A stretch of DNA of 64,000 nt from Adineta steineri. Taxonomy: Eukaryota > Rotifera > Eurotatoria > Adinetida > Adinetidae. A program made the position numbers and the translations under genes. The notes beneath the pieces are model-generated. The model ran no database searches and had not been told where the DNA came from. It saw only the letters and a list, made by a program, of their open reading frames with translations. The DNA lies in contig CAJNOI010000019.1 in the NCBI GenBank assembly GCA_905250115.1, forward strand, positions 246,030 through 310,029, read 5' to 3'. Positions 1 through 11,832 of the stretch are shown here, one piece after another (positions within the stretch are counted from its first letter, which is position 1; each line of letters opens with the position of its first letter).

Positions 1-862
1 TTTCTTTCATATTAAAAAATTCAATTGTCACCGCCGTTAAAAAGACGCTCGCCGGTTTTCTCTCAGGCTAATTGTCTGATGTCTACTAGGCTTTTTTACT
101 TATAATTCACTCGGTAATGCCATAAAAAATCTGCCAAATTAAAATTATATAGTAATAGTCTACACATTCATGATAAATCTTAGACAACTAGTCAAACATG
201 CATTCGTAATTCTCTCTATAATACCATTGACAATATTACTTAAAGACAAGATTAATAAATAGTTTGATTAGATTTTGCATGACTGAAATATGAACTGTCT
301 TAGTACATTTATATTGTTCAAAAGATGTGTCGGAATTTTTCTCTTTGTACTTTTTTTTCTTTTTTTTTTTTTTTGAATCTATGTATGTAGATTTAAATGG
401 AGAAATGGAAAGAAACATAATTACATGCCGATTCATTTCTTTGGATGCGCCTCGAGTCTTACGAGAACAAAACAAACTAGACCAAAAGCAGTTTTCTTTT
501 CTTATTCTTTGTGACAACGGGAACGCGACTTCTCAAATCGGGAATGGGATCGAATTAGTTTTTCTCTCCCTCTCTCTCTCTCTTCCTCATACTCTTTCTC
601 TCTCTCTCTCTTCTCCTCGTTCTTTCTGGCTATAGTGTGTATGTGTGTAATGTGTCAAGGACATCGATGTATTCGAGCCGATCAATCGATATGTAGAAGT
701 TTATCGTCGCCATTGTCAAAAGAATTATCAGAAAAATAGCATAGCGAAAGAAAAAAAAAAAGAAAAGAAGTAGATTATTTCTCGATCTATTTCAGATAAA
801 TCTCGACCTGGCAAAAGCTTATGAACGGACAAAAGAGTCGATGGTGAACACGGTTAGTGTCA
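1..862. other. Left flank, no gene seen
   Basis: AT-rich sequence upstream of the first GPCR-like gene. It holds a T-run at about 353-374, a (TC)n tract at about 565-611 and an A-rich stretch at 750-770. Short open frames on both strands here are low-complexity and show no protein-like composition. It probably contains the promoter and 5' leader of the gene starting at 863. Confidence 0.5.
565..611. repeat. (TC)n microsatellite
   Basis: Imperfect TC dinucleotide tract with a few interruptions, in the presumed upstream region of the GPCR-like gene. Confidence 0.8.
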
Positions 863-2031
863 ATGCCATTTTTGTTTTATCGTATATCGACATGGCTGAT
901 CATCGAACTGGTGGCCACGTCGATATTAGTCGCATTAAATATGGTCATACCTGCTTTAATGGCATTTGGTTCATATCGTAATGTGATAAATTTTTATTTT
1001 GCAAGTGCTGCTTTATCAAGTTCATTACTTAATTGTTTATACATTTATTATCTTGTGGAAACATTACGTTCAAGAGGACTTGCTGAAAATACTTGTCGAG
1101 CTATTTATTATTTACAAACATCGTGTACAGTTGTCCTTGGTATGATTTTGATTTCTTTTTTTTTCCTCTCCTTTTCATTTATTTTCATATACAAATTGAA
1201 CAAAAAAAGAAAAAGAAAAAGAGAAACGTATCAGTCGGATTATTTTAGAATTTATTTATTTAATTTAGCTAAATAAAGTAATATTACATTAATTACATTA
1301 AGATAAATCGCTTTTTCTTTATCTTATTATTATAATAAGACACAAAATATATAACCAATATTGTACGAACTTGTTATTGATTATGAGATAAATAATAAAG
1401 AAATGAAAGTTGACAGAAAGAAAAATGTCATATTCCTTTGAGAATAGACTTTTATCATTGATTTTTAATCTATTCTAGCTTATACAATAACGGCAATGCA
1501 TGCAAATTTTGTCTTATGTTTATTATCGCCACCATCGTCCAATCAACGCCATTCAGTACGTTCCTGTTTGCGATCTTGTGGTTTTTGTTTACGTCGGTTT
1601 TTTCGTCGTTTTTGTTTTTGTCTTGTACTTGTCGTTTGGTCATTATCATTTACAGCTACAATACCATTACTTTATACAATTGATTCAAATGAAAAAACTC
1701 CAAAACCTGTTTATTGTCCTGGAACAAAACAAATCAGTTATCTTGAAGAATGGTTTGATCGTAATCGTCTCAGTCAAAGTATTATATTTAATTTAATACC
1801 ATTATTAGCAACATTATTTATATCAATAGTTGCTTTATTAAAATTATTTTATGAATGTCTTTTTTATACTTATTTACGTTGTAAAATGTCAAAATGTTTA
1901 CCATGTCGAAAAAGAACATCATCTCAACATCAACAACAAAGTTTATCCATACCAAATTCAACGTCAATGCTTTCATCATTTGGTATTATAAGTAATAGTA
2001 ATATTCAAAGTAGTCTTAATTTAGCACCAAT
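863..2031 (+). CDS. Seven-transmembrane receptor-like protein, 3' end lost in assembly gap
   Basis: Two exons, 863-1139 and 1479-2031, joined by a 339-nt GT-AG intron whose phase restores Ala between TM3 halves. The protein starts MPFLFYRIS. It shows hydrophobic helices TM1 (about residues 9-36), TM2 (43-66), TM3 (82-108, with a Cys before it), TM4 (FCLVLVVWSLSF) and TM5 (IIFNLIPLLATLFISIVALL), with a Cys-containing second extracellular loop between TM4 and TM5. After TM5 comes a Cys/Lys-rich intracellular loop, and then the sequence runs into 100 N. This layout is that of a rhodopsin-type GPCR. A clear DRY motif is absent at the end of TM3. TM6 and TM7 are not visible; they lie in the gap or downstream. 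The in-frame GTG at 857 was not taken as start because ATG follows two codons later. The ligand cannot be told. Confidence 0.65.
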
Positions 2032-2131
2032 NNNNNNNNNNNNNNNNNNNNNNNNNNNNNNNNNNNNNNNNNNNNNNNNNNNNNNNNNNNNNNNNNNNNN
2101 NNNNNNNNNNNNNNNNNNNNNNNNNNNNNNN
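2032..2131. other. Assembly gap of 100 N
   Basis: Exactly 100 N, the usual placeholder for a gap of unknown size. It interrupts the GPCR-like gene after TM5. Sequence resumes with an A-run and does not continue an open frame of receptor type, so real sequence of unknown length is missing. Confidence 0.95.
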
Positions 2132-2517
2132 AAAAAAAAATTAAATACTCTTTTTTTCCTCTCATCTGATCAACACAAGAAAATATATGTAATATATACA
2201 TATATGTATACATGTATAAATGACATATTCATATATATACAGAACAGCAGTTGATAATTGCATTAATAATCGACTGTGTACTATCACATGTATGGACATA
2301 GATATATTTATATATACACTACTCTGATTACTCAATGATAACTTTTCTTTTAGATAGAAAAATGAACGTAAAATGACAACTGATATAATGCCACCTACTT
2401 TTCCGTCATATTATATAAATTTATATTGTCGATTAAAAAACACACTATGTATTCTAGATACGCAGTAAAAGAGAAAAAAGAGGGGACGGTCGAGAACGTT
2501 TTTCTTCCTCCGTTTTT

Positions 2518-2541
2518 TTCTTCTTCTTCTTCTTCTTCTTC
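2518..2541. repeat. (TTC)n microsatellite
   Basis: Tandem TTC trinucleotide run in non-coding DNA downstream of the assembly gap. Confidence 0.8.
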
Positions 2542-3170
2542 TCTTTTTATTATTCCCGACACTTCGACAGCCTCTCCTTTTCATTCTTAGTCTGACTCCT
2601 TTTAAAAATTATATAAACAAAAGAGTGATATATAGATATGTTGTTCTAGTATACGATAAAAACATATATTTCTATATGATACACAATCACTATATTAATT
2701 ATTAGACAATGTGTCTTCATTCTTTCTCTCACTTTTGTTCATCTTTACATATGGGGATAAGTAAAACATGACACATCATTAACATTTATATCGACGTATG
2801 TCTTTGTCATAGACAACAAATTTCTTTTTATATATACGATAGTATCATTGAATACATGAATGCAGTTATCATTTTTCTACAATAGTTTAAAGTAGAAGAT
2901 GAAAGAAAAAATTCATGAATATACGAAATTTAATACCTAGTTTAAAGATACTTTTGATCGAAATTTTCATTTTTCTTCAATTTATAAGTCTTTCTAATAC
3001 ATCTATATATGAATATTAGACTTTAATCTTGAACTATGTCTTCTCTTTTGCTTCGTATAAGTCGTAATAATTCGATTTAGATTCTATCATCGTTTGCTTG
3101 TGCTTATAGAACATAGCAATATACGATTGCGTGAATGAATCTCAACATGCAATAACTATGTGATTGATCT

Positions 3171-3318
3171 AGCGATCAACTTGCTAAGAGAACGAGAAGC
3201 TGAATTGAATAACTTGCGCTGCGAACGCGACAAATGTCATCGTCGCCGTTGCTCTCGTCCATTAAGATCATCATTGCGCAAGATGAAGGAGAATAGTTGT
3301 AGTTGTAACTACAGATAG
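3171..3318 (+). CDS. Possible terminal exon, charged Cys/Arg-rich peptide
   Basis: The frame is open from 3139 to a TAG at 3316-3318 and has no ATG near its start, so it would have to be a 3' exon; a possible acceptor (ATCTAG) ends at 3170. The peptide contains NLLREREAELNNLR followed by a Cys/Arg cluster (CHRRRCSR) and ends in SCSCNYR. Base composition is clearly less AT-rich than the flanks. It could belong to the receptor gene cut by the gap or to an unknown gene. No family is recognised, and it could still be chance. Confidence 0.25.
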
Positions 3319-3560
3319 AGATGCAACAATTTGTTCTCTTATGCACATATGCAAACCGATGATGATAAAAACATTGATATAAGTGCCTACACATACATAT
3401 GTTACTACCTTGATTCATTCATTCATTCTTTTCTTTTTTACTATTATTCCACCTTGAAAGTGGTGAAACCTGTAAAATGAAATTATAACACTCAAAAAAA
3501 TCATTAGTCTTATTCTTATATATGAAACAAAATTGTTCGAGAGGAAAAAAATTATTTCTT

Positions 3561-3806
3561 TCAAAATTTCAATTGCATCTCTTTCTCTTTACCGTGAACA
3601 TTACTGCTATATGATGTTGTTTGACAATGGATAGGTGATTCATTCTCATCATTAATTGCTTCAACACAAGTAGTCGATAATTCGTCAGTGTTACAATAAT
3701 ATGAAGTTCTTGAATAAATTTCTTGTTGTTGCTGTTGCTGTTGAGAGGGATAATGATGCATATATCCATAGCAGCTATGTTGCTGCTGTTGAGAAGGATA
3801 CCACAT
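3561..3806 (-). CDS. Possible small Gln-rich protein or terminal exon
   Basis: An 81-residue open frame with ATG at 3804-3806. It has two Gln tracts (SQQQQ and SQQQQQQQ) embedded in Tyr/Ser/His-rich sequence, then an acidic/Ser/Thr tail. This style is common in C-terminal parts of transcription factors. No domain is recognised and no upstream exon was found on the minus strand, so it is a weak call. Confidence 0.25.
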   Translation of the reverse strand: MWYPSQQQQHSCYGYMHHYPSQQQQQQQEIYSRTSYYCNTDELSTTCVEAINDENESPIHCQTTSYSSNVHGKEKEMQLKF

Positions 3807-5370
3807 ATATGTATGTATAAATTTTTTCTTTTCTAAAAATCAGATCAGTCGAATATAATCAATATACTGAACAGTATTGGCGACTTGTCTAGAATAGCAG
3901 AAAAAAAGTGAATACAGTAAGGAAGCAAAAGAGAAACAGAGAGAGAGAGAGATGGAGAAGAGAAAAAGAAAACGTGCATGACGAATACGAATATACGTAT
4001 ATGACCAGAGTAATCAACTGTTTCTCTCTCATTCTCTTTCGATTCAGTGTAGGACAGGTAAAGAGGAAAGAAGAAAAAAAACGACATCCATCAATGGTGA
4101 ACTTATCCTGGCTATCGTCCACTATTTTGTTGATGGAACACACAACCGACGACGACGACGACGAAGAAATGGAAATGACATTTTCTCTTTTTGCCAGCAT
4201 CGTCCGTTTTTCTCTCTTCATTCTTTCTGGTGAGTGCAATGCGTGAGTAATGGTACTCCTATGTATTTCTCAAACAAGTACGGAAGAACGTCAAAAGAAA
4301 GAACGAGAGTTCTCGTTACTCATTCATTCCATCGATCGGACGAACAAACGTACAGAACATAGAGTGTGCACTTGCATAGAATTTTAACCCAAGCAAAAAA
4401 AAAGAAATACCAAAAAAATGATAAAATTTTGCCCTAAAGCATTGAATGACGTGCACACATACATCGAAGAATAAACATGTATACACGAGAAATAGTTATT
4501 AATGATCGACAGATGATGATGAAGCAAAGTGTATGAACAATTGTAAATGCAAAAGGTGCTTGTAGATATGACATATTTAACTAACTTTATATTTAATGTT
4601 CCGTATCGCAGTGATCATCTACTATAATCCAAAGAAGAATAATCGTCTTGCTATGTAAAATAAATGTTACCCTTATGATCTGTTATTTCCTTGGTACGTG
4701 TGTACATATAAGCATGTTCAACATTATCCATATGTCTGAATGTTATGTTTAATACTAATCTCTACTAGATAAATCATATATATATAAACTTCCTTGGAAT
4801 TGATTTGAAAAGAATATTTATGGATGTCGTTATAAAAGAAAAAAGATGAAAGTCAGTCTTATGAGTAATAGAGAATGATTACCATTTACTTAAGGAGTTT
4901 ATTTCGTTTTTTTTCTATAGGCGCGACCCAAAAGCACAAGAGAACGATGAAGACGATTGATTCTGTCAAAATATTGACATACACACACACACATGCACTA
5001 TATGCACAATCTGATTGAAAGTAATGCACAAGTATTGAAGAAGAAAACGTAGATGTGCGTGCGTCATATGAATACTGTTACAAACATATTTCGATGATAA
5101 AATGATTATTTGAGTATATATGTATATATGTATGTGTGCAAGAGAAGAAAGAAAGAATGTGTATGATCCATGTTATTTCTTTTTTTTTTACATCATTTCT
5201 TATTATATTACGATGTTTATATACTAGGTCAATGCCAAAGACAGTATAAAGAAAATGGAAAAGCAATGACAATGACACCTGCTGTTCTATAGAAGAAGAA
5301 AAAATTGGTAGAATAGCATAATCTAGCTGTTGGAAGCAAACAGATGCATATAATACAAAAAAAGAAATGT

Positions 5371-5490
5371 ATGAATAGTAAAAATATTCAATTACAATTC
5401 AGACGTAAATGTCGTTCAGGCACATTAGAATCGAAAGATTCATTGACTTTTGATTCATTGCTTCGTTTAACAGAGTATACACATATCTAA
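5371..5490 (+). CDS. Possible 39-residue ORF or terminal exon
   Basis: ATG at 5371, TAA at 5488-5490. The peptide has a basic stretch FRRKCRSG followed by Ser/Thr/Asp-rich sequence (TLESKDSLTFDSLL), resembling the cytoplasmic tail of a receptor. It lies 0.4 kb upstream of the bHLH gene. It could be a last exon of the gapped GPCR gene or a chance frame. Confidence 0.22.
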   Translation: MNSKNIQLQFRRKCRSGTLESKDSLTFDSLLRLTEYTHI

Positions 5491-5854
5491 CATGTAAATA
5501 TTGAATTGATCTGTATATCTTTAAAACCAAAAGAATTTTTTTTACATTAGAAATTCTAAATAGAATTATTGTTCATTTGAATTAATCAACATTTCTATGG
5601 TTTGACTTCTTAAGAATAAAGTCAAGAACATTATTTGATCAATAAAAAGAATGTCTTTCAAAATATAAAATAAAAAATTGATTAATCATTGCTTTTTTGA
5701 ATCTATTTATAAAATGCACTAACAATCAATAACTTCTACTATTAGTATATCTTCATCGTTCATTACTTACTTAATGATTCGATTATAAAAAGATCTAACA
5801 AAAAAAAAATTATGTATATATAACTTACTTTTATGTAAATCATAAGAAGTTAAA

Positions 5855-6163
5855 ATGAGCAACGAAGAGGAGTTACTTTATAATAATATCTCATCATCGT
5901 CATCATCATCAACATCATCTATACATCAACAAATCCAATCATCAGGATCAACACGAAAAAAACGTAAACTTAATGGACAACAACGTGATGAAGCAACTGT
6001 ACGCGAAAAACATCGAATGCTTAAACTTAATAAGGCTTATGCTCAACTTCGTCTAGCCTTACCTGTTGAAAATAAATGTAAATTATCTCGTATAGAAACT
6101 CTTCGTACAGCTGTTCACTATATCAAACTGCTTAATCAACTACTCGAAGTTGACAACAACTAA
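5855..6163 (+). CDS. Minimal basic helix-loop-helix transcription factor
   Basis: Single exon, 102 residues. A Ser-rich N-terminus (residues 14-25) leads into a basic stretch (RKKRK at 34-38; basic region with conserved Glu-Arg at about 45-55, VREKHRM), helix 1 (about 56-69, LNKAYAQLRLALP), a short loop and helix 2 (about 77-97, KLSRIETLRTAVHYIKLLNQLL). The Glu in the basic region is the residue that contacts CAN of E-boxes in this family. The helix 2 pattern LSRIETLRxAxxYI is typical of class A tissue-specific factors (Fer3/PTF1/Twist/ASCL group), but which orthology group cannot be settled by eye. The protein is almost nothing but the DNA-binding and dimerisation domain, so it would act as heterodimer partner, probably with an E-protein. 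Confidence 0.88.
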   Translation: MSNEEELLYNNISSSSSSSTSSIHQQIQSSGSTRKKRKLNGQQRDEATVREKHRMLKLNKAYAQLRLALPVENKCKLSRIETLRTAVHYIKLLNQLLEVDNN

Positions 6164-6301
6164 ATAAACATTCTTCTTATTCTATCTGGAAAAATGATAA
6201 CAACGACGCACCCTTATACATAATCATTATCTATCTAGAATGTAACAATATTCTTATGCCAGGTTATACAGGAAATACTTAAAAAGTTTGTTTTTATGTG
6301 A

Positions 6302-6307
6302 AATAAA
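6302..6307 (+). promoter_or_regulatory. Candidate poly(A) signal of bHLH gene
   Basis: AATAAA 139 nt after the bHLH stop codon. AT-rich context makes chance matches common. Confidence 0.4.
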
Positions 6308-7959
6308 TAACAGTAGAAAGAATATTGTATATAAAAATGGGAAAACTTGATCTTATTACATGTTGAAAATCGTACATACGGTGTTTTAATCCATTAAAAA
6401 AGAATAACAGAACCCACTGATTCATTCATTTAGAAATAAATAATGAGACATTTGTTCTTCACGAAGTTATTTGATGTAATTACCACATATGTTTCCAGAT
6501 GAGCATCTGTATATCGACCATCAGAAATGTTTCATTCTTAATTTAATATATATCATAGATAAATAAAAATATTTTATTACACAATAATTATCAATAAATA
6601 AATATCCTTGTTATATAATATAGCAAAGTTTAAAAGAACATCGGAGATAATAAGTACTTTGTGTGATTCATAATAACCAAGGATATTTTTAGACTAATGT
6701 AAATTATCTATATAATTTTCTCAGACTTCTATCGTTTCCGCTTCGATGTAGTCTTATTCAACTCCGATGTTTTATAATGCCTATCATTCTTATCTTTCTA
6801 TCATATTCAAAGACATAATAACAAACCATATGGAAGTAAAAGATAGTTTCAATTCACCACTGAATAGAAATAGTAGATGTAGTATAAAGGACAAATTAAT
6901 ACTTTATCAGTGATATGCAAAAAGTAAACCCTATTAATACGAGTAGTTGATTTTGAATAAGTTAACATACTGATTCACTTATTATTTATGTTTACAGCAG
7001 CATGCTTTATATACAAGGTCGCATGAAAATTGAATACCAAACAAATCAATATTTACATTAATTGTATAGTTCTTATTTTTCGAAAACTATTCATCAAAAT
7101 AATTATTATGATCAGGCCTATGATTTATCTTGACAATAGCATATTTCAAGAACCTACTAATTTTAATAATAGATATGAAATAAACACAATGTTCTGATTG
7201 CATTTTATTTTTCATGACAAGAGAAAAACAAACAAAAAGAACCTGCAATGTATTGGGCGGGAAATAAACGCATTAGGATTAAATATAAACGGAGGGAAAT
7301 AGAGATAGAGAGAGAGAGAGAGAGACAAAAAAAAACAAAAAATCACTCATTAAAATGTTTTGCACATTATGTTTATGTTATTTTTTTTTGTTGCGTTCTA
7401 TTTACAAATAATAAATAGCAAGAAAAAGAGAGATTTTTTATATTTTTGATCAATTATGTCACATCAACGGCTAAAAAAAAAGAAACGTACAGATGATTAA
7501 ACATATTTTGTTCGATTAACAAACAAAAAAAAGAAAGAGAGAGAAAATGAGAAAGAAGCAAACAAACAAACAACAACAACAACACACACAATATTGATAT
7601 TCATCATCATTCGAGAAAAAAAAAGTAATATGACCAGTATATTATGTAAAAAAAAAGAGAAAGAAATAACAAAACAAAAGAAAAAGAGAGAACATATTTT
7701 TTCTTTTTCAAAATTTGCTTTAAAAGCCTTTTTTTTTTGAGATTCGTTTTCAAACAGAGAAAAAAAACATGAATAAATATATTTATGTATATATGTATTT
7801 AGTCTACTTTTCTATCTAGTTTGAAAGAACAAGAATATAGCATACATATTTATTATAATATGTATGCGTGTTGACAGATAAAGAGAGAGAAAGATAAAAA
7901 ATAGAGACGAAATACAAAAAAAAAAGAAAGAAACGAGAAAGATTCATCCATTGCCTCTC
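6308..7959. other. Intergenic, low-complexity; 3' side of PRRC2 homologue
   Basis: No gene seen. From about 7230 on the plus strand is purine-rich, with (GA)n at about 7304-7325, many A-runs and a CAA/CA tract near 7570-7590. On the minus strand this is the region downstream of the PRRC2 stop, so a pyrimidine-rich 3' UTR is likely. Confidence 0.4.
7304..7325. repeat. (GA)n microsatellite
   Basis: Alternating GA tract in the purine-rich region downstream of the PRRC2 homologue. Confidence 0.8.
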
Positions 7960-10900
7960 TCATGCATTCGTATATTTGAAAATCTGACGCGCATTTGGTC
8001 TAAAAATGAATAGTATAACTTTTTTTTGTTGTTGTAATTTAAAGATTTAAATATACCTTTGACTGGAAAAACTTTTCTTAGGTGGTGTTCGACCACGATT
8101 AACTGATTTTGTTTCATTTGTTTGTTGATTATTTATTCCATTATTATCATAATGACCATTACGCATATTTGTACTTGATTCAGATGCTGTTTCCCATTCT
8201 TCACCTTCTTTTTGATCATTATCACTTATTGAATGATGACGAAAATTATTATTATTATTATTATTACTACCACCACCACCACCACTTCCATTGACTATGG
8301 GTTGTCTTTGTTGTTGATTTTGTACAATTGATGCACCACCACGTTTAGAATTTTTATTATTTGTTGGACGTTGTTGTTGATAATGTTCATTCGAATAATT
8401 GTAACGATTATTATAATGTCTTTATATATAAATAAGAATAAGATATACGGAGAAATACGAAAATAAAAACTTACTGTTGAGGATGTTCATAATAATAATT
8501 ACTGGATAGATCATGTGTATGTGAATTACGACCACCACCACCATGTGCTGCTCGACGAACTGAACCATAATAATTATGTGTACCAGACATTTGCATTGTA
8601 TCATATTCTAAACAAAATATTTAAGATGATTATTGAGATCTGATAAAACAAGTTTCTCTATTATATTTCTATTTTCAAAAGAAGGATTATCTGTTTCATG
8701 TCAAAGACTTCCTGATGAATAGTTATTTAGAAACATGAAAGATTACCTTGCATTGCTCGTGCATAATTATTTCTATGACGTGGAGCTTGTTGATTTTGAT
8801 ATCGTTGATCTTGATGATAATTTTGTTGATCTTTATTTGTACGTCGTTTAGTATTCGCTGATGACGGTGTTGTTGTAGTTGTTTTTTTATTTATTTTTGT
8901 TGATTCATTTTCTGTTTGTACAACATTAGTTTCATTATCATTTTTTATTGCAACTTTTTCATCTGATATACCATTACCGGAATCATTTGATTTACCAATT
9001 TCTTTTGGCAACACTTCTGTAGTTGGAGTTAATACAGCTGTTTCATTGGGTTTCTTCATTGGTACTTCTTCATTAGTTATCTTCAGTTTCTCTAATGAAG
9101 AATTCGTTTCATCAATAACCGTTGGTTTTGTTTGTTCAGATGATTGGCTCGTTTTTTTATTATTTGTATTTGTACGATTTGTAGGATTCTTTTTCTGTCG
9201 TGCTCCATTATTTGTTGTAGGTGCCGATGATATACCAGATGTATTATTTGTATTATAAGTTGTATATTGTTGTTGATGACGAACTGTTCCACTTCGTCTA
9301 TAACGTCCATATGAACCTAATGTTGTATATCCTCGATTATGTGCATTCGAATGATTATAACGTTGATGGGTTTGTAAATTTGAATCATAATACATATTTT
9401 CATCCTCATAATGTGATGAATTTGTATGATTAGCAGTTTTATATAATTTCGCAGTTGTATTTACATCAGACCGTACGCTCATTAATGGTGGTATAGATGC
9501 TGTATTTATTGTTTGATATCGTTGTTGTTTATGATCATTAATATTTGTTCGTTGTTGATAAGATTCTGACTGACGACGAGGATCATTTATTTGTTGTTGT
9601 TGTTGTTGTTGAGATTTATATATCATTGATTCTTGTGGTGTTGGATCAATAGCTTCTGTTGGTCGATTTGGAGATAATGGACGCCATACTGGTTGAGTTT
9701 TATTATTATTAGTAGTAGTTTTATTATCGTTAGTTTTATTTAATGTCGATGAATTTTGTTTAAAACGTGAATCTAATTGAATTAAAAGAAAAAAAAATGA
9801 ATAAATATTTAAAATAAATATTGAAATTTACTTGTTTGTTGTCGATCATTATTACGTGTTTTTATTGTTGATGTTGGTTGTTTATTATAACGATTTGGTT
9901 TTTGTGTTGAAAGATCATCTGAATGTAATTGTTGACGATGTCGTTGATGATTATCTGTTGATTCGTCCCAATTATCCCATTGATCATTTGAATTATCATA
10001 ATAATCTGTACTATCAACTTTATTAGATTTTTTCAAAGAATTTTTCGTTTGAATTGAATTTGTTTTTTGTTGTTGTTTTTTCGAAGGTAGTAGTAGTAGC
10101 TTTTTAGTTTTTCTTATAACTGGCTCTTTGTCATGTTGAGATTGTGAACTTGATCCACTTTGAGACCGGCTATATTTATTTGCTGTCGATGGTTCTTCAT
10201 TTTCTAGATGACTACCACCAGATCTAAACGATAATATTTATTAAATATCATTTTACAAAAAAAATTGTTCAATAAAATAATGGGTTGTAGATAGTCTATT
10301 GTTTTATACATCTAGATAGCAGGAAAAAAAGATAATAATTCTATTTACTTTTCATGTAAAGATGTATAATTAAAAGAATCCATTTGATCGGACCAACTTT
10401 TCATAGTAAATGATGATTGACTATTAGCTGTATCATGACGTGTACGAGTTGTATCTCTATTTGCTTGCCATAATGGTGATGATGAATTATAATTTTCTTG
10501 TTCATTTGAAGTTAATAATGGACGTGTTTGATATCCTGGTATTTGTTTTTGTTCATCAATATTTGATATTAGATGTTCATTTCTAAGATGACGTTCTTGT
10601 TCTTCACGTCGTTTTTTTGCAATAGTTAATGCATTGATTAATTCAGAATTTTTATTATCTTGCATTTGTTTAAGATGTTCATCATCTTGAATTAAACGTG
10701 GATGATGATGTTGTAATATTTGTGGTTTCATTCGACGTGGTTTATTATTTGAATCGATTATTTCACGACGATTATGTTCATCTTCGTCGTCACTAAAACG
10801 AATCTTTTCTTCATAGTTTACTTCTTGAGATGCAGCATTTGCCCATGTATTATCGGTTATTTTTGACAAATCATCAATATCTTTATTTCGTAATATTGTT

Positions 10901-11832
10901 GGACTTTTATAATCATTTAAAGTATGAACACGTGGTGGCGGTTGTTGTTGTTGCTGTTGATGCATTGTTAATGGCATTTGAGGGTATGGAGCATATGCCC
11001 ACTAAAATATTAATAATAAAAAAAAGACAAATGTAACATATAGAAAGAAAAATTTTTCGTTTACCATTTGTGGTGGATACATTCTCACATTTGGCATCTG
11101 TTGTTGGTAGAAATTAGCACCAGGATTATTTGGCATATTTTGTGGAATATCATTTGATAAAGATTGAACGCGACTACCACCACCTTCTTTCCATATAGCT
11201 AAATTCGTTGGTCGAAAAGTTGGATTTGAAATATTTGTTAATGATTCAGATTGAGATTTACGATCTTCTGTTGTTGTTGTTGTTGCTAAACGAGGAAAAT
11301 CATTTAATCCAAGTAGACTAGGTGCTGGTCCAGTAGAAGTTGGATTTGTACCAGCTGTTATTGTACTCCATGTTGGTGGATTACGAGTTTTATCAGCATC
11401 TATTGATGATGATGATTGTAGAAGTGGTGGTGGTGGTGGAGTTGGTGAATTAACTGGTAAAGAATCAAGTTGTTGTTGTGTTGGATTAGGTACAGAATTC
11501 ATTGATGTTGAATTTTCATTCGATGTCCAACCATGATTTGTTGTTATTGTTGGATCAAATGCAGGTGAATTAACACCTGTTTCACTTTTTAAACTAGGTA
11601 AATTAGCTGGTGGTGGAATTCGTCGATTATTAATTTTTCCTAAATTTGCCCATCCTTGAGGACGAACTAAAAACACAGAAAAAAAAGAGAATTAATTTGA
11701 CAAGAATTAATTTCATATGAACATACCAGCTGATCGATTTGCTTCACTTGCTCGAGTTTTGTTTACAAAATCATTAGCTTTAACGCCAGCATATCGTTTA
11801 TTTTTATCAAGAGATTTATTTGGTACGGACAT
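7960..11832 (-). CDS. PRRC2: PRRC2/BAT2-family protein
   Basis: Eight exons: 11832-11727, 11666-11065, 11001-10349, 10223-9832, 9772-8747, 8607-8475, 8419-8057, 7999-7960; 3315 nt, 1104 residues, in frame throughout. The N-terminus carries the BAT2_N signature: KNKRYAGVKANDF, then GWANLGKI and RRIPPPANLPSLKSE, later WKEGGGSR and a TWANAASQEVNYEEKIRFSD block, followed by a charged ALTIAKKRREEQERHL helix. The rest is Gln/Asn/Thr-rich disordered sequence. Near the C-terminus EGEEWETASES and SFSSQRP match conserved PRRC2 tail motifs; the last intron was accepted because it restores SQRP. Without it the frame would stop at 8047. PRRC2 proteins are large disordered cytoplasmic RNA-associated proteins linked to translation initiation and stress granules. 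This copy is much shorter than vertebrate ones (over 2000 residues). Confidence 0.87.

Larger units (their letters stand above)
2132..5854. other. Long gene-poor stretch with weak coding candidates
   Basis: About 3.7 kb of AT-rich DNA between the gap and the bHLH gene. A TTC-repeat tract lies at 2518-2541, GA-rich tracts at 3936-3952, TA-rich steps at several places, and a short (CA)n at about 4980-4993. Three short open frames have protein-like composition and are listed separately (3171-3318 +, 3561-3806 -, 5371-5490 +). The others are low-complexity. One or more could be terminal exons of the gapped receptor gene. Confidence 0.4.

Noticed and set aside
3845-4246. Overlapping open frames of 80-116 codons on both strands
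   Set aside because: Made of GA/TC-rich low-complexity sequence; the frames exist on both strands because stop codons are rare in such DNA.
8047-8056. Alternative stop for the PRRC2 homologue right after SSQRYI
   Set aside because: Splicing at GTATAT (8056) to 7999 restores SFSSQRP, a motif conserved in the family, so the longer model is preferred; not excluded without RNA data.
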